64,000 bases of DNA from Desulfotomaculaceae bacterium (GTDB lineage Bacteria > Bacillota > Desulfotomaculia > Desulfotomaculales > Pelotomaculaceae), in the NCBI GenBank assembly GCA_028696455.1, contig JAQVGZ010000004.1:26430-90429 (forward strand), written 5' to 3'. Under the pieces are notes generated by a model. The model saw nothing but the letters and a program-made list of their open reading frames with translations. It was not told where the DNA came from and did no database searches. This document shows, piece after piece, positions 1 through 8,086 of this stretch (within the stretch, counting starts at the first letter, position 1; each line of letters starts with the position of its first letter). Position numbers and translations under genes: made by a program.

Positions 1-107
1 TGCTCTATTCAATGTAGTAATTATTAGCTAAAATACAAAATGCGATTTTTAATAAAAAACGTTGGTGGTCATAATAATCCTCACCAAAATCAGGTAATTA
101 GTTAACA

Positions 108-1481
108 CTATCTTTTCCTTGCTATTGCCGGTAAAATTATTTCTACTACAGCTCCGCCCTGAGCTGCATTGAAGATCCTTATGCTTCCCGCATGTTCGGC
201 GACTATTTTTTGCACAATGGTTAAGCCCAGACCGGAGCCCGATTTTGCACCTGCGTAGAAATAGTCAAAAGCGTGCTTTAGGTCTTCCGGAGTAAAACCT
301 GCTCCATCATCCACTACCTTTATTATATTTTTCCCATTAATAAGGACAGCATGAACGGTGACTTTGCTTGTGGTATGGCGAATAGCATTGGACAGCAAAT
401 TGGTGAAAAGACTATGCAATTGGTCCCAATCCCCGATCACCCAGGTGCGGGGTGGAATTTCTATCTCGATCCGTACATCCTGTTCCAGGGCATACCCACC
501 AACAGTCTCCATTACCTGTTTCATAATGAAGCTTAAATCATGGGGTAAAAAATAGTGGTTATGCGACTGTTCCAGGATAGTAATATCGATCATATTTTCC
601 ACCACATTTCTCAAACGCATACTTTCCTTATGAATAATATCAAGAGCATTGTCCAGGGCTGGTCCGGTAAATAAACCATCGCGGATTCCTTCCGCATAGC
701 CATTGATACTCATTAGCGGTGTTTTCAGCTCATGAGAGGCGTTCTGAAAAAAGCGTCGCCGGCTCTCATCATAGCTCTTGAGGCGAGCGGCCATCTCATT
801 GAAGGCGATGGCCAGTTGGGCCAGCTCGTCATAAGAGTTAACCTCCAGACGCCGGTCAAATTGACGATTGCCCACTGCCCGTGCATAACCTTCCAGGGAA
901 CGAAGTGGTTTTACCAAATAGCTGATTAAAAAAAAGGCAATTAGAAGGGCCATTACCAGGGCGGCTAAAAGGCTGCCAAAGATCATTAACAGTGTTTCCC
1001 GATACATCGCCTGCAGCGTGCTAATAGATAAGAAGGTTAAAACTGTGCCTCCAATACTAACCGGCACCTCTGCAACTAAGAAATGGTCGTTTTTGAAAAT
1101 ATTTGCCTGGCTCCGGTCAAAGGCTCTGTCTTCGCGCAACGTTTCCGGGAGCTGGTCTATGGCCAGTCCCACCGGAAAATGCTGGGAATGGCTGCTAAAT
1201 ATGATTATGTCTTGCAGGTCTATCCATAAATAGCCGCTCTCTACCGCACGCCCGAGCAAAGGAATGGTTGAAGGTGTGTCAATTTCCTCAGGTGGTAAAG
1301 CTCCGGATCCGAGGGTGTAGGCAATCTCCCAGGCCTGCTTTTCCAGGCTGATTTCTGCGCGCCTTTCTAAGACCCCCACCAGAATCGGGTAAAAAGCCAG
1401 GGCAGTTACCAGAAAGGTAAAAACCACCACGCTTAAATAACTTATTAATATTTTAGTAGATATGCTTTTCCACTTCGCCAT
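108..1481 (-). CDS. HAMP-domain sensor histidine kinase
   Basis: This 457-residue membrane kinase should sense an envelope or extracellular signal and phosphorylate the response regulator encoded just before it. Two hydrophobic segments (about residues 10-35 and 163-190) flank an extracytoplasmic sensor region of roughly 125 residues. A HAMP linker follows (about 190-240), then the HisKA motif NASHELKTPL with the phospho-acceptor His250, and a HATPase domain with an N box (NLLSNAIRH), DDGAGF and GSGLGL. Its start overlaps the regulator's end by 29 bp, so the pair is translationally coupled. The sensor region resembles nothing I can name, so the stimulus is unknown. The family call is secure. 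Confidence 0.93.
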   Translation of the reverse strand: MAKWKSISTKILISYLSVVVFTFLVTALAFYPILVGVLERRAEISLEKQAWEIAYTLGSGALPPEEIDTPSTIPLLGRAVESGYLWIDLQDIIIFSSHSQHFPVGLAIDQLPETLREDRAFDRSQANIFKNDHFLVAEVPVSIGGTVLTFLSISTLQAMYRETLLMIFGSLLAALVMALLIAFFLISYLVKPLRSLEGYARAVGNRQFDRRLEVNSYDELAQLAIAFNEMAARLKSYDESRRRFFQNASHELKTPLMSINGYAEGIRDGLFTGPALDNALDIIHKESMRLRNVVENMIDITILEQSHNHYFLPHDLSFIMKQVMETVGGYALEQDVRIEIEIPPRTWVIGDWDQLHSLFTNLLSNAIRHTTSKVTVHAVLINGKNIIKVVDDGAGFTPEDLKHAFDYFYAGAKSGSGLGLTIVQKIVAEHAGSIRIFNAAQGGAVVEIILPAIARKR

Positions 1482-2148
1482 CTAACCGGTATCCGTACCC
1501 CCATATAGTCTGAATATTTGTCTCTGAATCGCTTTCTTTTAGCTTTCGGCGCAAACGTTTGATCAGGTCATCAACTGCCCGCTCGCTCCCATTATAGTCA
1601 TAGCCCCAGATCCGGTCCAGGAGTTCCTGGCGATTAAACGTGCGCTGCGGGTTTTGTATTAATAATGCTAATAGTTCATACTCTTTTCTGGTCAGGACCA
1701 GTTCCTGTCCATTAATGAGGATCAGTCGATCCCCGGGAACTAATTTGAGATTACCTGCCAGTAGATAGCCCTGAGGATCAGAAGGAGCCAGTGTACGGCG
1801 TAAAACTGATCGCACCCGGGCAACAAGCTCCCGGGGGCTGAAAGGTTTGGAGAGATAATCGTCCCCTCCGATTTCCAAACCCATGATCCTGTCCAGGGCT
1901 TTTCTACGCGCCGAGATGAAAATGACCGGTACCCCGCTGCGCTGGCGAAGCTCTCGACAAAATTCCAAACCATCCTGGCCAGGCAGCATGATATCCAGGA
2001 TGATCATATCCGGGTAACTTGATTCCAAACGCTGTGATAGCTCTTCTACACTGTTGAAGGTTTCTACCGTATACCCCTCTTTTTGCAAATATTGGGAGAT
2101 TAACAGGCGGATATTCTCTTCATCATCAACTACAAAAATCGTACTCAA
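1453..2148 (-). CDS. OmpR/PhoB-family response regulator
   Basis: A 231-residue two-domain transcription regulator. The receiver domain shows the acidic pair D8-D9, phospho-acceptor Asp52 in ILDIMLPG and the conserved Lys101 in LSKPFSP. The C-terminal half is a winged-helix DNA-binding domain with the typical LTRKEYELLALL and RAVDDLIKRLRRKL stretches. It is the first gene of a two-gene operon with the histidine kinase. The target genes cannot be read from the sequence; the next gene upstream is divergent and has its own riboswitch. Confidence 0.94.
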   Translation of the reverse strand: MSTIFVVDDEENIRLLISQYLQKEGYTVETFNSVEELSQRLESSYPDMIILDIMLPGQDGLEFCRELRQRSGVPVIFISARRKALDRIMGLEIGGDDYLSKPFSPRELVARVRSVLRRTLAPSDPQGYLLAGNLKLVPGDRLILINGQELVLTRKEYELLALLIQNPQRTFNRQELLDRIWGYDYNGSERAVDDLIKRLRRKLKESDSETNIQTIWGYGYRLDGEVEKHIY

Positions 2149-2589
2149 TACTCTCTCTCCTTACAAAGGCCGGAATACGGCTAAGACATTTGATTCCAGT
2201 GTAAGCTTCGAATGTGGCAAAAATATGTTAGCTTTACTTTCAATTGTGTTTAATAAACATTATCCGCCTTCATTCTGACATACTTCACAGTTTATTATTA
2301 TACCGGGCTTAAACATTATCCCTTTGTCTTAGCATTAACGGAATGCATATTCATGCGGCTTCCCATACCTGCTTTATAAGTGGCACAAAGCAAGGTATCT
2401 TTATAGTTAAAAAATACTACTTGTGCAATATTTTATCATTCCGTAATTCTGCCACAATTACAGTGTATCATTAACTTTGTCAGAACTTCAAAAATATTTC
2501 GCTTGGGTCTTTAAGAATGTGGTTCATTGAAAAACCAAGTGGAACGAAAGATGTTGCGTGTAAGGACTGCTTCAGAACCAAAACGGTTA
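2149..2589. other. AT-rich divergent intergenic region
   Basis: This stretch separates the two-component operon from the riboswitch-led aminomutase gene. It should hold both divergent promoters. I see no convincing consensus -35/-10 pair and no plausible coding sequence. Confidence 0.5.
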
Positions 2590-2722
2590 AGATGCGCTGA
2601 GTTTCTCATCCTGAGAGAGCGGGGGAACCAACATTAGTGGGGTGAAACCGGTAACGGTAGGGAGTCCCTTATCCCGAACCCGTCAGCTAACCTCGTAAGC
2701 GCTGAAAGGGAATCCGAGGTTA
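2590..2722 (+). ncRNA. Cyclic di-AMP riboswitch (ydaO-yuaA type)
   Basis: The RNA carries the conserved blocks of the ydaO/yuaA leader in order: GCGCTGAG, GAGAGCGGGGGAACC, GGGGTGAAACCG, GGTAGGGAG, and near the 3' end GAACCCGTCAGCTAACCTCG followed by TAAGCGC, which can pair back with the opening GCGCT. AACCTCG (about 2689-2695) can also pair with CGAGGTT (2715-2721). Riboswitches of this class bind c-di-AMP and usually turn genes off at high ligand; their regulons are rich in osmolyte, potassium and cell-wall genes. An intrinsic terminator lies just downstream, before the aminomutase gene. Recognised from motif memory, not from a covariance-model search. Confidence 0.88.
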
Positions 2723-2735
2723 ATAATATCCTAAC

Positions 2736-2770
2736 ATAACCAGGGGGTTGCCTTTGGTTATTTTTATTTA
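2736..2770 (+). terminator. Riboswitch-associated intrinsic terminator
   Basis: ATAACCA (2736-2742) pairs with TGGTTAT (2755-2761) and is followed by a T-rich tail to about 2770. It sits between the c-di-AMP aptamer and the coding sequence, 60 bp before the start codon, as expected for the expression platform of a transcriptional OFF switch. Confidence 0.75.
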
Positions 2771-2830
2771 ATTCTCGGCCCTTTTCAATTATGACATTCC
2801 TGTTCAATACCAAAAAAAAGGAGTGATAAC

Positions 2831-4075
2831 ATGAGAGAAACAGGGAATAAGTATAATCTTTATCAATCCATACTCAGAAGCAATGAGCTTAAGGAAGATG
2901 CCCTTACTTTCCTAGAAGCCGTGAAAAACCTACCGGACCGGGCTACTGTCCATGAACAAACCGCAGCAAGAAAAAACAAGATCTTGGAGGTCCTGGGCGG
3001 GACGGAGGAAGACTGGTCCGATTGGAAATGGCAGCTTAAAAGCCGGATTAAAGATAGTAATATATTAGCCTCAATAATCGGCCTAAGCGATCTGGAGCGA
3101 AAACGCATCGACAAAGTAAGCCAGCATTACCGCTGGGCTATTTCTCCCTACTATTTGAGTCTAGTAGATGATGATTATGAAAACAGTCCTATATATCGCC
3201 AGGCTGTTCCTGATTTAAAAGAATTAGATCCAGGTGGCAGTATGGACCCAATGAGCGAGGCCCTGACTTCGCCAGCTCCCTGTGTGACCCGAAGATATCC
3301 GGACCGTATGATCATTAATGTAACCAACCAGTGTGCCATGTATTGCCGACACTGTCAGAGAAGACGTAATATCGGTGAGATAGACCAGCATGCATGCATG
3401 GAAGATATTAAGATGGCGCTTGACTACGTGGCCCAGCATAAAGAAATCCGGGATGTCCTCGTTACCGGTGGAGATGCTTTGCTGCTTAGCAATCAAATGT
3501 TAAAGTTCATCCTGGCTGAGCTCCACAGTATACCTCATGTCGAAATTAAACGTATCGGAACCAGAACTCCAGTGACCATGCCGCAGAGAATCACGCCGGG
3601 AGTTGTTGATATTATCCGCCAGTATCCTCCGATATTTATCAATACCCAGTTTAATCACCCACTAGAGGTTACCCAGGAGGCCAAACTAGCCTGTGACCGG
3701 CTCATTGACGCCGGCGCTGTGCTCGGTAACCAGGCGGTACTGTTGCGCGGGATTAATGATAAACCCTTTATAATAAGAAAACTGTGCCAGGAGTTATTAA
3801 AAATACGGGTGCGCCCTTACTATATATTCCATGCAAAGAGTGTACGGGGCACTGGCCACTTTCAGACCAGCGTTGAACAAGGAATGAGAATTATGGAATC
3901 GCTACGCGGCCATACCTCTGGGTTGGCAATTCCTACGTATATTGTTAATGCTCCGGGCGGACTGGGTAAAATACCTTTATCACCAAATTACCTCCTAAGA
4001 ATGAAAAACGACGAAGTTGTCTTGCGCACATGGGAGGGAAAAATAGTGAAAGTGGAAAACCGTCCTATACTATGA
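2831..4075 (+). CDS. eam: Glutamate 2,3-aminomutase (radical SAM, PLP)
   Basis: A 414-residue member of the lysine 2,3-aminomutase (KamA) family. The radical-SAM [4Fe-4S] motif is Cys168-x3-Cys172-x2-Cys175 (CAMYCRHC). The PLP lysine is predicted as Lys380 in GGLGKIP. The two aspartates that hold the lysine side chain in true lysine 2,3-aminomutase (in CDLS and VVDAPGG of the clostridial enzyme) are here Lys336 (HAKSV) and Asn373 (IVNAPGG). That Lys/Asn pair distinguishes glutamate 2,3-aminomutase of Clostridioides difficile, so the predicted reaction is L-glutamate to beta-glutamate, a compatible solute. RBS AAGGAG precedes the ATG. It lies under a c-di-AMP riboswitch and is followed by a glutamine synthetase. 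Family certain; glutamate specificity is a strong residue-based inference. Confidence 0.85.
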   Translation: MRETGNKYNLYQSILRSNELKEDALTFLEAVKNLPDRATVHEQTAARKNKILEVLGGTEEDWSDWKWQLKSRIKDSNILASIIGLSDLERKRIDKVSQHYRWAISPYYLSLVDDDYENSPIYRQAVPDLKELDPGGSMDPMSEALTSPAPCVTRRYPDRMIINVTNQCAMYCRHCQRRRNIGEIDQHACMEDIKMALDYVAQHKEIRDVLVTGGDALLLSNQMLKFILAELHSIPHVEIKRIGTRTPVTMPQRITPGVVDIIRQYPPIFINTQFNHPLEVTQEAKLACDRLIDAGAVLGNQAVLLRGINDKPFIIRKLCQELLKIRVRPYYIFHAKSVRGTGHFQTSVEQGMRIMESLRGHTSGLAIPTYIVNAPGGLGKIPLSPNYLLRMKNDEVVLRTWEGKIVKVENRPIL

Positions 4076-4141
4076 GTTAAGTAAATGCAATGTAAAGTAA
4101 TTTAATAGAACAATATAAATATTGTAAAAATGTAGGTAATT

Positions 4142-4149
4142 AGGAGGGG
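4142..4149 (+). promoter_or_regulatory. Ribosome binding site implying an unusual start
   Basis: AGGAGGGG at 4142-4149 is the only strong Shine-Dalgarno sequence ahead of the glutamine synthetase gene. Counting 6 nt downstream in the correct frame gives an ATC codon at 4156. The first conventional start (GTG 4189) lies 39 nt away with no Shine-Dalgarno of its own. Confidence 0.6.
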
Positions 4150-4188
4150 TTATTTATCTTCCATTCAGAAGAAGATGTATATAATTAT

Positions 4189-5469
4189 GTGGACGCAAGT
4201 GGGATTGAGTTTATTCGTCTGGAGTTTACCGACATTTTTGGTGTAATGAAGAGTACAACAATAATGACCGATGAATTGGACAAAGCATTTTCTGGGAAAC
4301 TCATGTTTGACGGTTCATCAATTGATGGCTTTGCAAGCATTGATGAATCTGATCAATGCATAATACCTGACCCAACAACGTTTGCTCCTATGCCATGGAG
4401 TCCACGTGAGGCAGGGGTAGCCCGTATGATCTGTGATGTATACACCCCTGATGGTGTACCTTTCGAAGGCTGTCCGAGATATATTCTAAAAAAAGCCTTA
4501 AATGAAGCTAAGGCTATGGGTTACACCTTTAATGTCGGTCCGGAGGGAGAGTTCTTCCTCTTTAAGACCGACGAAAAAGGACAGGCTACATTTGATATTC
4601 ATGATACGGCAGGATATTTTGACCTTACTACTGTAGATCGGGGTGAACTTGTCCGGCGTAATATTATACTTACCCTAAAACAGATGGGGTTTAAAATAGA
4701 GGCTTCCCACCATGAAGTGGCTCCTGGACAGCATGAAATAGATTTCAAATATGATAAGGGACTGGCTTCAGCAGATAAATGGATGACTTTTAGGGATGTA
4801 GTGAAATATATTTCCAAAGAACATGGCCTCTATGCCACTTTTATGCCCAAGCCGTTTTGTGGTCAAAACGGTAATGCCATGCATTGCAACCAATCACTAT
4901 TTAAAGACAACAAGAATGCTTTTTATGACCCTGATCAGCCCAATGGATTAAGCAATATAGCTCTTAATTATATTGGTGGACTTCTAGAACATTCGCGGGG
5001 GATGGTTGCCATTACTAACCCCATAGTCAACAGTTATAAAAGGTTAAAACCAGGTTATGAAGCCCCTGTAAACATTGCCTGGTCCACATCCAACCGCAGT
5101 ACTCTAATCAGGATCCCTGTTGCCCGGGGAGAATCTACCAGAATTGAACTGAGGAACCCTGACCCTACATCCAACCCATACCTGGTATTTGCCTTGATGT
5201 TGCGTGCCGGTCTTGATGGAATAAAAAATCAAATTGAACCGCCGGAAGCGATAAATGAAAACATTTACGATCTGAATGATAAAAAGATAGAACCACTGCC
5301 CCGTGACCTTAAGGAAGCTATTGAGGAAATGAAAAAAGATCCTTTGATAAGAGAAACTTTAGGAGGCCATATTTTCCGGAGCTATATTGCAGCAAAGGAG
5401 CAGGAATGGGATGATTACGCAGAACATGTTCATCAATGGGAAATTGATCAGTATTTTAAAAAGTTTTAA
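4189..5469 (+). CDS. glnA: Glutamine synthetase type I (divergent)
   Basis: A GSI ligase (ATP + glutamate + ammonia to glutamine) or a paralogue acting on a glutamate analogue. From GTG 4189 it has 426 residues; an in-frame extension to ATC 4156 adds 11 residues that resemble the usual GS N-terminus (EDVYNYV) and sits at proper distance from the RBS, so the true protein is probably longer. Family blocks are present: FDGSSIDGF, EASHHEVAPGQHEIDF, NPIVNSYKRL, NRSTLIRIP. Differences from Bacillus GlnA: the position of feedback Arg62 (GFVRIEESD) is Ser here (GFASIDESD), and the substrate loop NGSGMH reads NGNAMH. It follows the aminomutase by about 100 bp, suggesting co-transcription and a possible beta-glutamine role. 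Confidence 0.9.
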   Translation: MDASGIEFIRLEFTDIFGVMKSTTIMTDELDKAFSGKLMFDGSSIDGFASIDESDQCIIPDPTTFAPMPWSPREAGVARMICDVYTPDGVPFEGCPRYILKKALNEAKAMGYTFNVGPEGEFFLFKTDEKGQATFDIHDTAGYFDLTTVDRGELVRRNIILTLKQMGFKIEASHHEVAPGQHEIDFKYDKGLASADKWMTFRDVVKYISKEHGLYATFMPKPFCGQNGNAMHCNQSLFKDNKNAFYDPDQPNGLSNIALNYIGGLLEHSRGMVAITNPIVNSYKRLKPGYEAPVNIAWSTSNRSTLIRIPVARGESTRIELRNPDPTSNPYLVFALMLRAGLDGIKNQIEPPEAINENIYDLNDKKIEPLPRDLKEAIEEMKKDPLIRETLGGHIFRSYIAAKEQEWDDYAEHVHQWEIDQYFKKF

Positions 5470-5522
5470 GAAATAGAGGATACAATATACTTTAGCCCAT
5501 TTGGTGGTATACCAGGTAATAC

Positions 5523-5567
5523 ATACCGGCAGCAGGCACAGTATGTAACCATGCCTGCTGCCGGGTA
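5523..5567 (+). terminator. Strong hairpin after glutamine synthetase
   Basis: ATACCGGCAGCAGGCA (5523-5538) is complemented by TGCCTGCTGCCGGGTAT (5551-5567), a stem of about 16 bp with one bulged G. There is no T-run after it, so it is a poor classical terminator; it may stabilise or factor-terminate the upstream mRNA. Confidence 0.45.
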
Positions 5568-6005
5568 TCCTGACCAGGTAGCTAAACAAGACCTTTAAAT
5601 TTTACCGCTAGTTAAAGGATTTAATCTGATAGTTCTCGTCCTCTTCATTTTAATTTCTTCCTTAAAGAGAGACTAATCACTCAATTTATATGGAACTGCT
5701 TAATAATACCCTCAGCCATTACGTCAGCCATTCCTAAAGATCGTACACTGCCACGCCGGCCTCATATTGTCCGGAAAGCATGTATACTGCTTGTGCTACG
5801 GGCAAAAAGAACGTGTTGCTTTATGGTCCGCAGCGGGTTTTCGTTCGTACCCCATGAGGCGCGCCGGCACATGACCATTATGCCTTGTAAGCGACAGCAC
5901 AAACGTTGGCGGGGTCGCAAACCCTTATTTACCTGTCCTCTTGCTGTGGTTTTAGCGCTGGCTTAACTGGTGCGTTTTATATAAAAATATTGTAATATAT
6001 GATAT
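5568..6005. other. Non-coding stretch, possibly decayed sequence
   Basis: No intact gene. Between about 5720 and 5930 the composition is more GC-rich than the flanks and shows open stretches broken by stops in every frame, as in a decayed gene, but no translation resembles a family I know. The last 40 bp before the next gene are very AT-rich and probably contain its promoter. Confidence 0.35.
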
Positions 6006-6719
6006 ATGAAACAATGTACCAGCATTAAAAAAATTATCAAGAAACCTATAATTATATTAGCTTTTACTCTTATACTGTTTTTGACAACAATATATCTATG
6101 GAATGTCGATTTAAGGACTGTGGTGAAAACTGCTGCTTCGGGCGATATAAAGTCAACGGCACAGGCTATTTCAGGTGCGGGAACACTAGCTATACTTATG
6201 AGCATTTATATTAACGCTGCTATTAGCATTATGGGAGTTGTCCCCTCAGTCTTTTTAACCGGGGCTAATGTGCTGGTCTTTGGCCTGCACGGAGGATTTA
6301 TGGTATCCTGGGCGGGAGAGGTTATTGGCGCCACAGTTTCTTTCATGCTTTACCGGTGGGGCATAAAATCTGCCGTTAAGTTACCCGCTGAACGACTGAA
6401 ATCAATAAAAACTATTAATGCTTTACCTTGGACAAGACAAATTTATTTTCTAATGGTACTGCGTATGGCCCCCTTTCTGCCATCAGGGTTAATAAACCTT
6501 CTCGGAGCCTTAACTACTATTCAGACCCATAACTTCATCATTGCCACCACAATCGGCAAGTTTCCTGCTTTGCTTCTGGAAACCGCATGCATTTATAACC
6601 TTATAAACATAAACAAAGGCTATGTCAACCTGGGCATTGGTGTTATTGTGGCCGCCCTTATGTATTTTGGCGCCAAAAAAGAGATTGACCGCCAGGCAAA
6701 ATTATATCAAAAACACTAA
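6006..6719 (+). CDS. DedA/TVP38/TMEM64-type membrane protein
   Basis: A 237-residue integral membrane protein with a hydrophobic N-terminal helix (about residues 10-32) and several further helices. The central block VPSVFLTGANVLVFG, followed by GGFMVSWAGEVIGATVSF and a later RMAPFLPSGLINLLGA, matches the SNARE-associated/VTT domain. Bacterial members are thought to act in lipid or small-molecule transport across the membrane; the substrate here is unknown. The ATG at 6006 has no Shine-Dalgarno and lies directly behind a very AT-rich, promoter-like segment, so translation may be leaderless or start elsewhere. It appears monocistronic. Confidence 0.8.
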   Translation: MKQCTSIKKIIKKPIIILAFTLILFLTTIYLWNVDLRTVVKTAASGDIKSTAQAISGAGTLAILMSIYINAAISIMGVVPSVFLTGANVLVFGLHGGFMVSWAGEVIGATVSFMLYRWGIKSAVKLPAERLKSIKTINALPWTRQIYFLMVLRMAPFLPSGLINLLGALTTIQTHNFIIATTIGKFPALLLETACIYNLININKGYVNLGIGVIVAALMYFGAKKEIDRQAKLYQKH

Positions 6720-6886
6720 TGCTTTTACCTGTGGGAAATACAGCCTTCGGTAGCATCTCCCTTTTAACTTATAATAGCATGCTTTCCAGCGCATATTACA
6801 ATTTAGCTGTTGTAGTTGCAAAACTATAATTACTTTTTAAGAAGTGTATATAGTAATATAGGTAACGAAAAAAGAAGGTGTTTGTC

Positions 6887-7132
6887 ATGTCGGTTTGTCC
6901 CATTTGTAATGGTTTAGCGACCTTTCACAAATATTGTCCGTTATGTGGCCACCAAATGCAGAATGCCGGGGTCATCCATGACTTTTACGACAATTACAGC
7001 GCTTATTTAGATCAAGAGATTTATGAGGACGGCTACAGGCTTAATGACCATGCTATTTGCGTCCATCTTATGAACTGCCCGAACTGTCATTATGATACTA
7101 ATATCAGCATCCAACGCCTTAATATAAACTAA
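6887..7132 (+). CDS. Small zinc-ribbon protein, unknown function
   Basis: An 81-residue protein starting at ATG 6887, 8 nt after AGAAGG; the GTG at 6878 overlaps this RBS and is unlikely. Three cysteine pairs are visible: CPICNG near the N-terminus, CPLCGH about 15 residues later, and CPNCHY near the C-terminus. The pattern predicts one or two structural zinc sites. The middle (about residues 30-60) is acidic and aromatic. I cannot assign a function, and the neighbours give no hint. Confidence 0.65.
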   Translation: MSVCPICNGLATFHKYCPLCGHQMQNAGVIHDFYDNYSAYLDQEIYEDGYRLNDHAICVHLMNCPNCHYDTNISIQRLNIN

Positions 7133-7265
7133 CTCGACCAATTGCACGCCTTTTTTTGCTTATAATCATGTTGTATAAAAGGAATGAATGCAATAATGAC
7201 GAATAATTACAGGGAAAAACTTGTTAATTATTATCGATCGATCTGGAAGACGAGGAGGCTTTAAG

Positions 7266-8057
7266 ATGAGTGTAAATCTGGCAATTATTGGTGGTACTGG
7301 AGTTTATGATCCTGATATAATGACAGACCCGCAGGAAGAGACGGTTTCCACTCCATATGGCGAGGTCCGGTTGATTGTGGGAAGCTTCCACAATAGGAAA
7401 GTGGCTTTTATGAACCGTCACGGAACCGGGCACTCAGTTCCACCGCATTTAGTAAATTATCGGGCTAATATAGCAGCCTTAAAAAAACTGGGGGTGAAGA
7501 GTGTATTATCTACGGCCGCAGTGGGATCACTTAATCCATCCATGCAGCCGGGACATTTTGTTTTCATAGATCAGTTTATTGACTTTACCAAATCACGGCA
7601 GACAACATTTTATGACGGTGGCGTTTCCGGAGTAGTACACATCGACATGACCAATCCTTACTGCGCTGAGCTTAGAGACATCCTGTCCAGAGCAGCCCGC
7701 AGCCTGGGGTTTTTTTCACACGCTATGGGTACATATATTTGCACGGAAGGACCACGATTTGAAACCGCCGCAGAAATTAAGATGTACCGGCTCTTTGGTG
7801 GTGATTTGATTGGAATGACCGGTGTGCCCGAGGCGCCGCTGGCCAGAGAGGCTGAAATGTGTTACGCCACTATTGCTATGGTCACCAATTATGCTGCAGG
7901 CATATCCCCAACTAATCTTACGCACCAGGAAGTATTGGATACTATGGCGCAAAACAGTGAAAACATCAGAAAGCTCGTGATGCAGGCTGTTGCCTGGCTT
8001 GATCCCGAGCGGACCTGCGCCTGTCATCATGCGCTGGATCCTCTAGCTCCGGCATAA
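7266..8057 (+). CDS. mtnP: S-methyl-5'-thioadenosine phosphorylase
   Basis: This 263-residue purine-nucleoside-phosphorylase-family enzyme cleaves methylthioadenosine with phosphate to adenine and methylthioribose-1-phosphate. It starts with the typical LAIIGGTGVYDP and keeps the phosphate and substrate motifs NRHGTGHSVPPH, STAAVGSL, CTEGPRFET and GMTGVPEAPLAREAEM. Start ATG 7266 is chosen because GAGGAGG sits 8 nt upstream; an in-frame TTG 45 bp earlier lacks support. It opens a four-gene run with mtnA, ahcY and mtaD. The enzyme may also accept S-inosyl or deoxyadenosyl substrates, which sequence alone cannot settle. Confidence 0.93.
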   Translation: MSVNLAIIGGTGVYDPDIMTDPQEETVSTPYGEVRLIVGSFHNRKVAFMNRHGTGHSVPPHLVNYRANIAALKKLGVKSVLSTAAVGSLNPSMQPGHFVFIDQFIDFTKSRQTTFYDGGVSGVVHIDMTNPYCAELRDILSRAARSLGFFSHAMGTYICTEGPRFETAAEIKMYRLFGGDLIGMTGVPEAPLAREAEMCYATIAMVTNYAAGISPTNLTHQEVLDTMAQNSENIRKLVMQAVAWLDPERTCACHHALDPLAPA

Positions 8058-8086
8058 AGATTATTTTGAATAAGGGGAAGATTAAT

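Noticed and set aside
2831-4075. Annotation as lysine 2,3-aminomutase (kamA)
   Set aside because: Both lysine-side-chain Asp residues are replaced by Lys336 and Asn373, the pattern of glutamate 2,3-aminomutase.
5523-5567. Member of a dispersed repeat (REP-like) family
   Set aside because: The hairpin is strong, but I did not find a second copy in the window.
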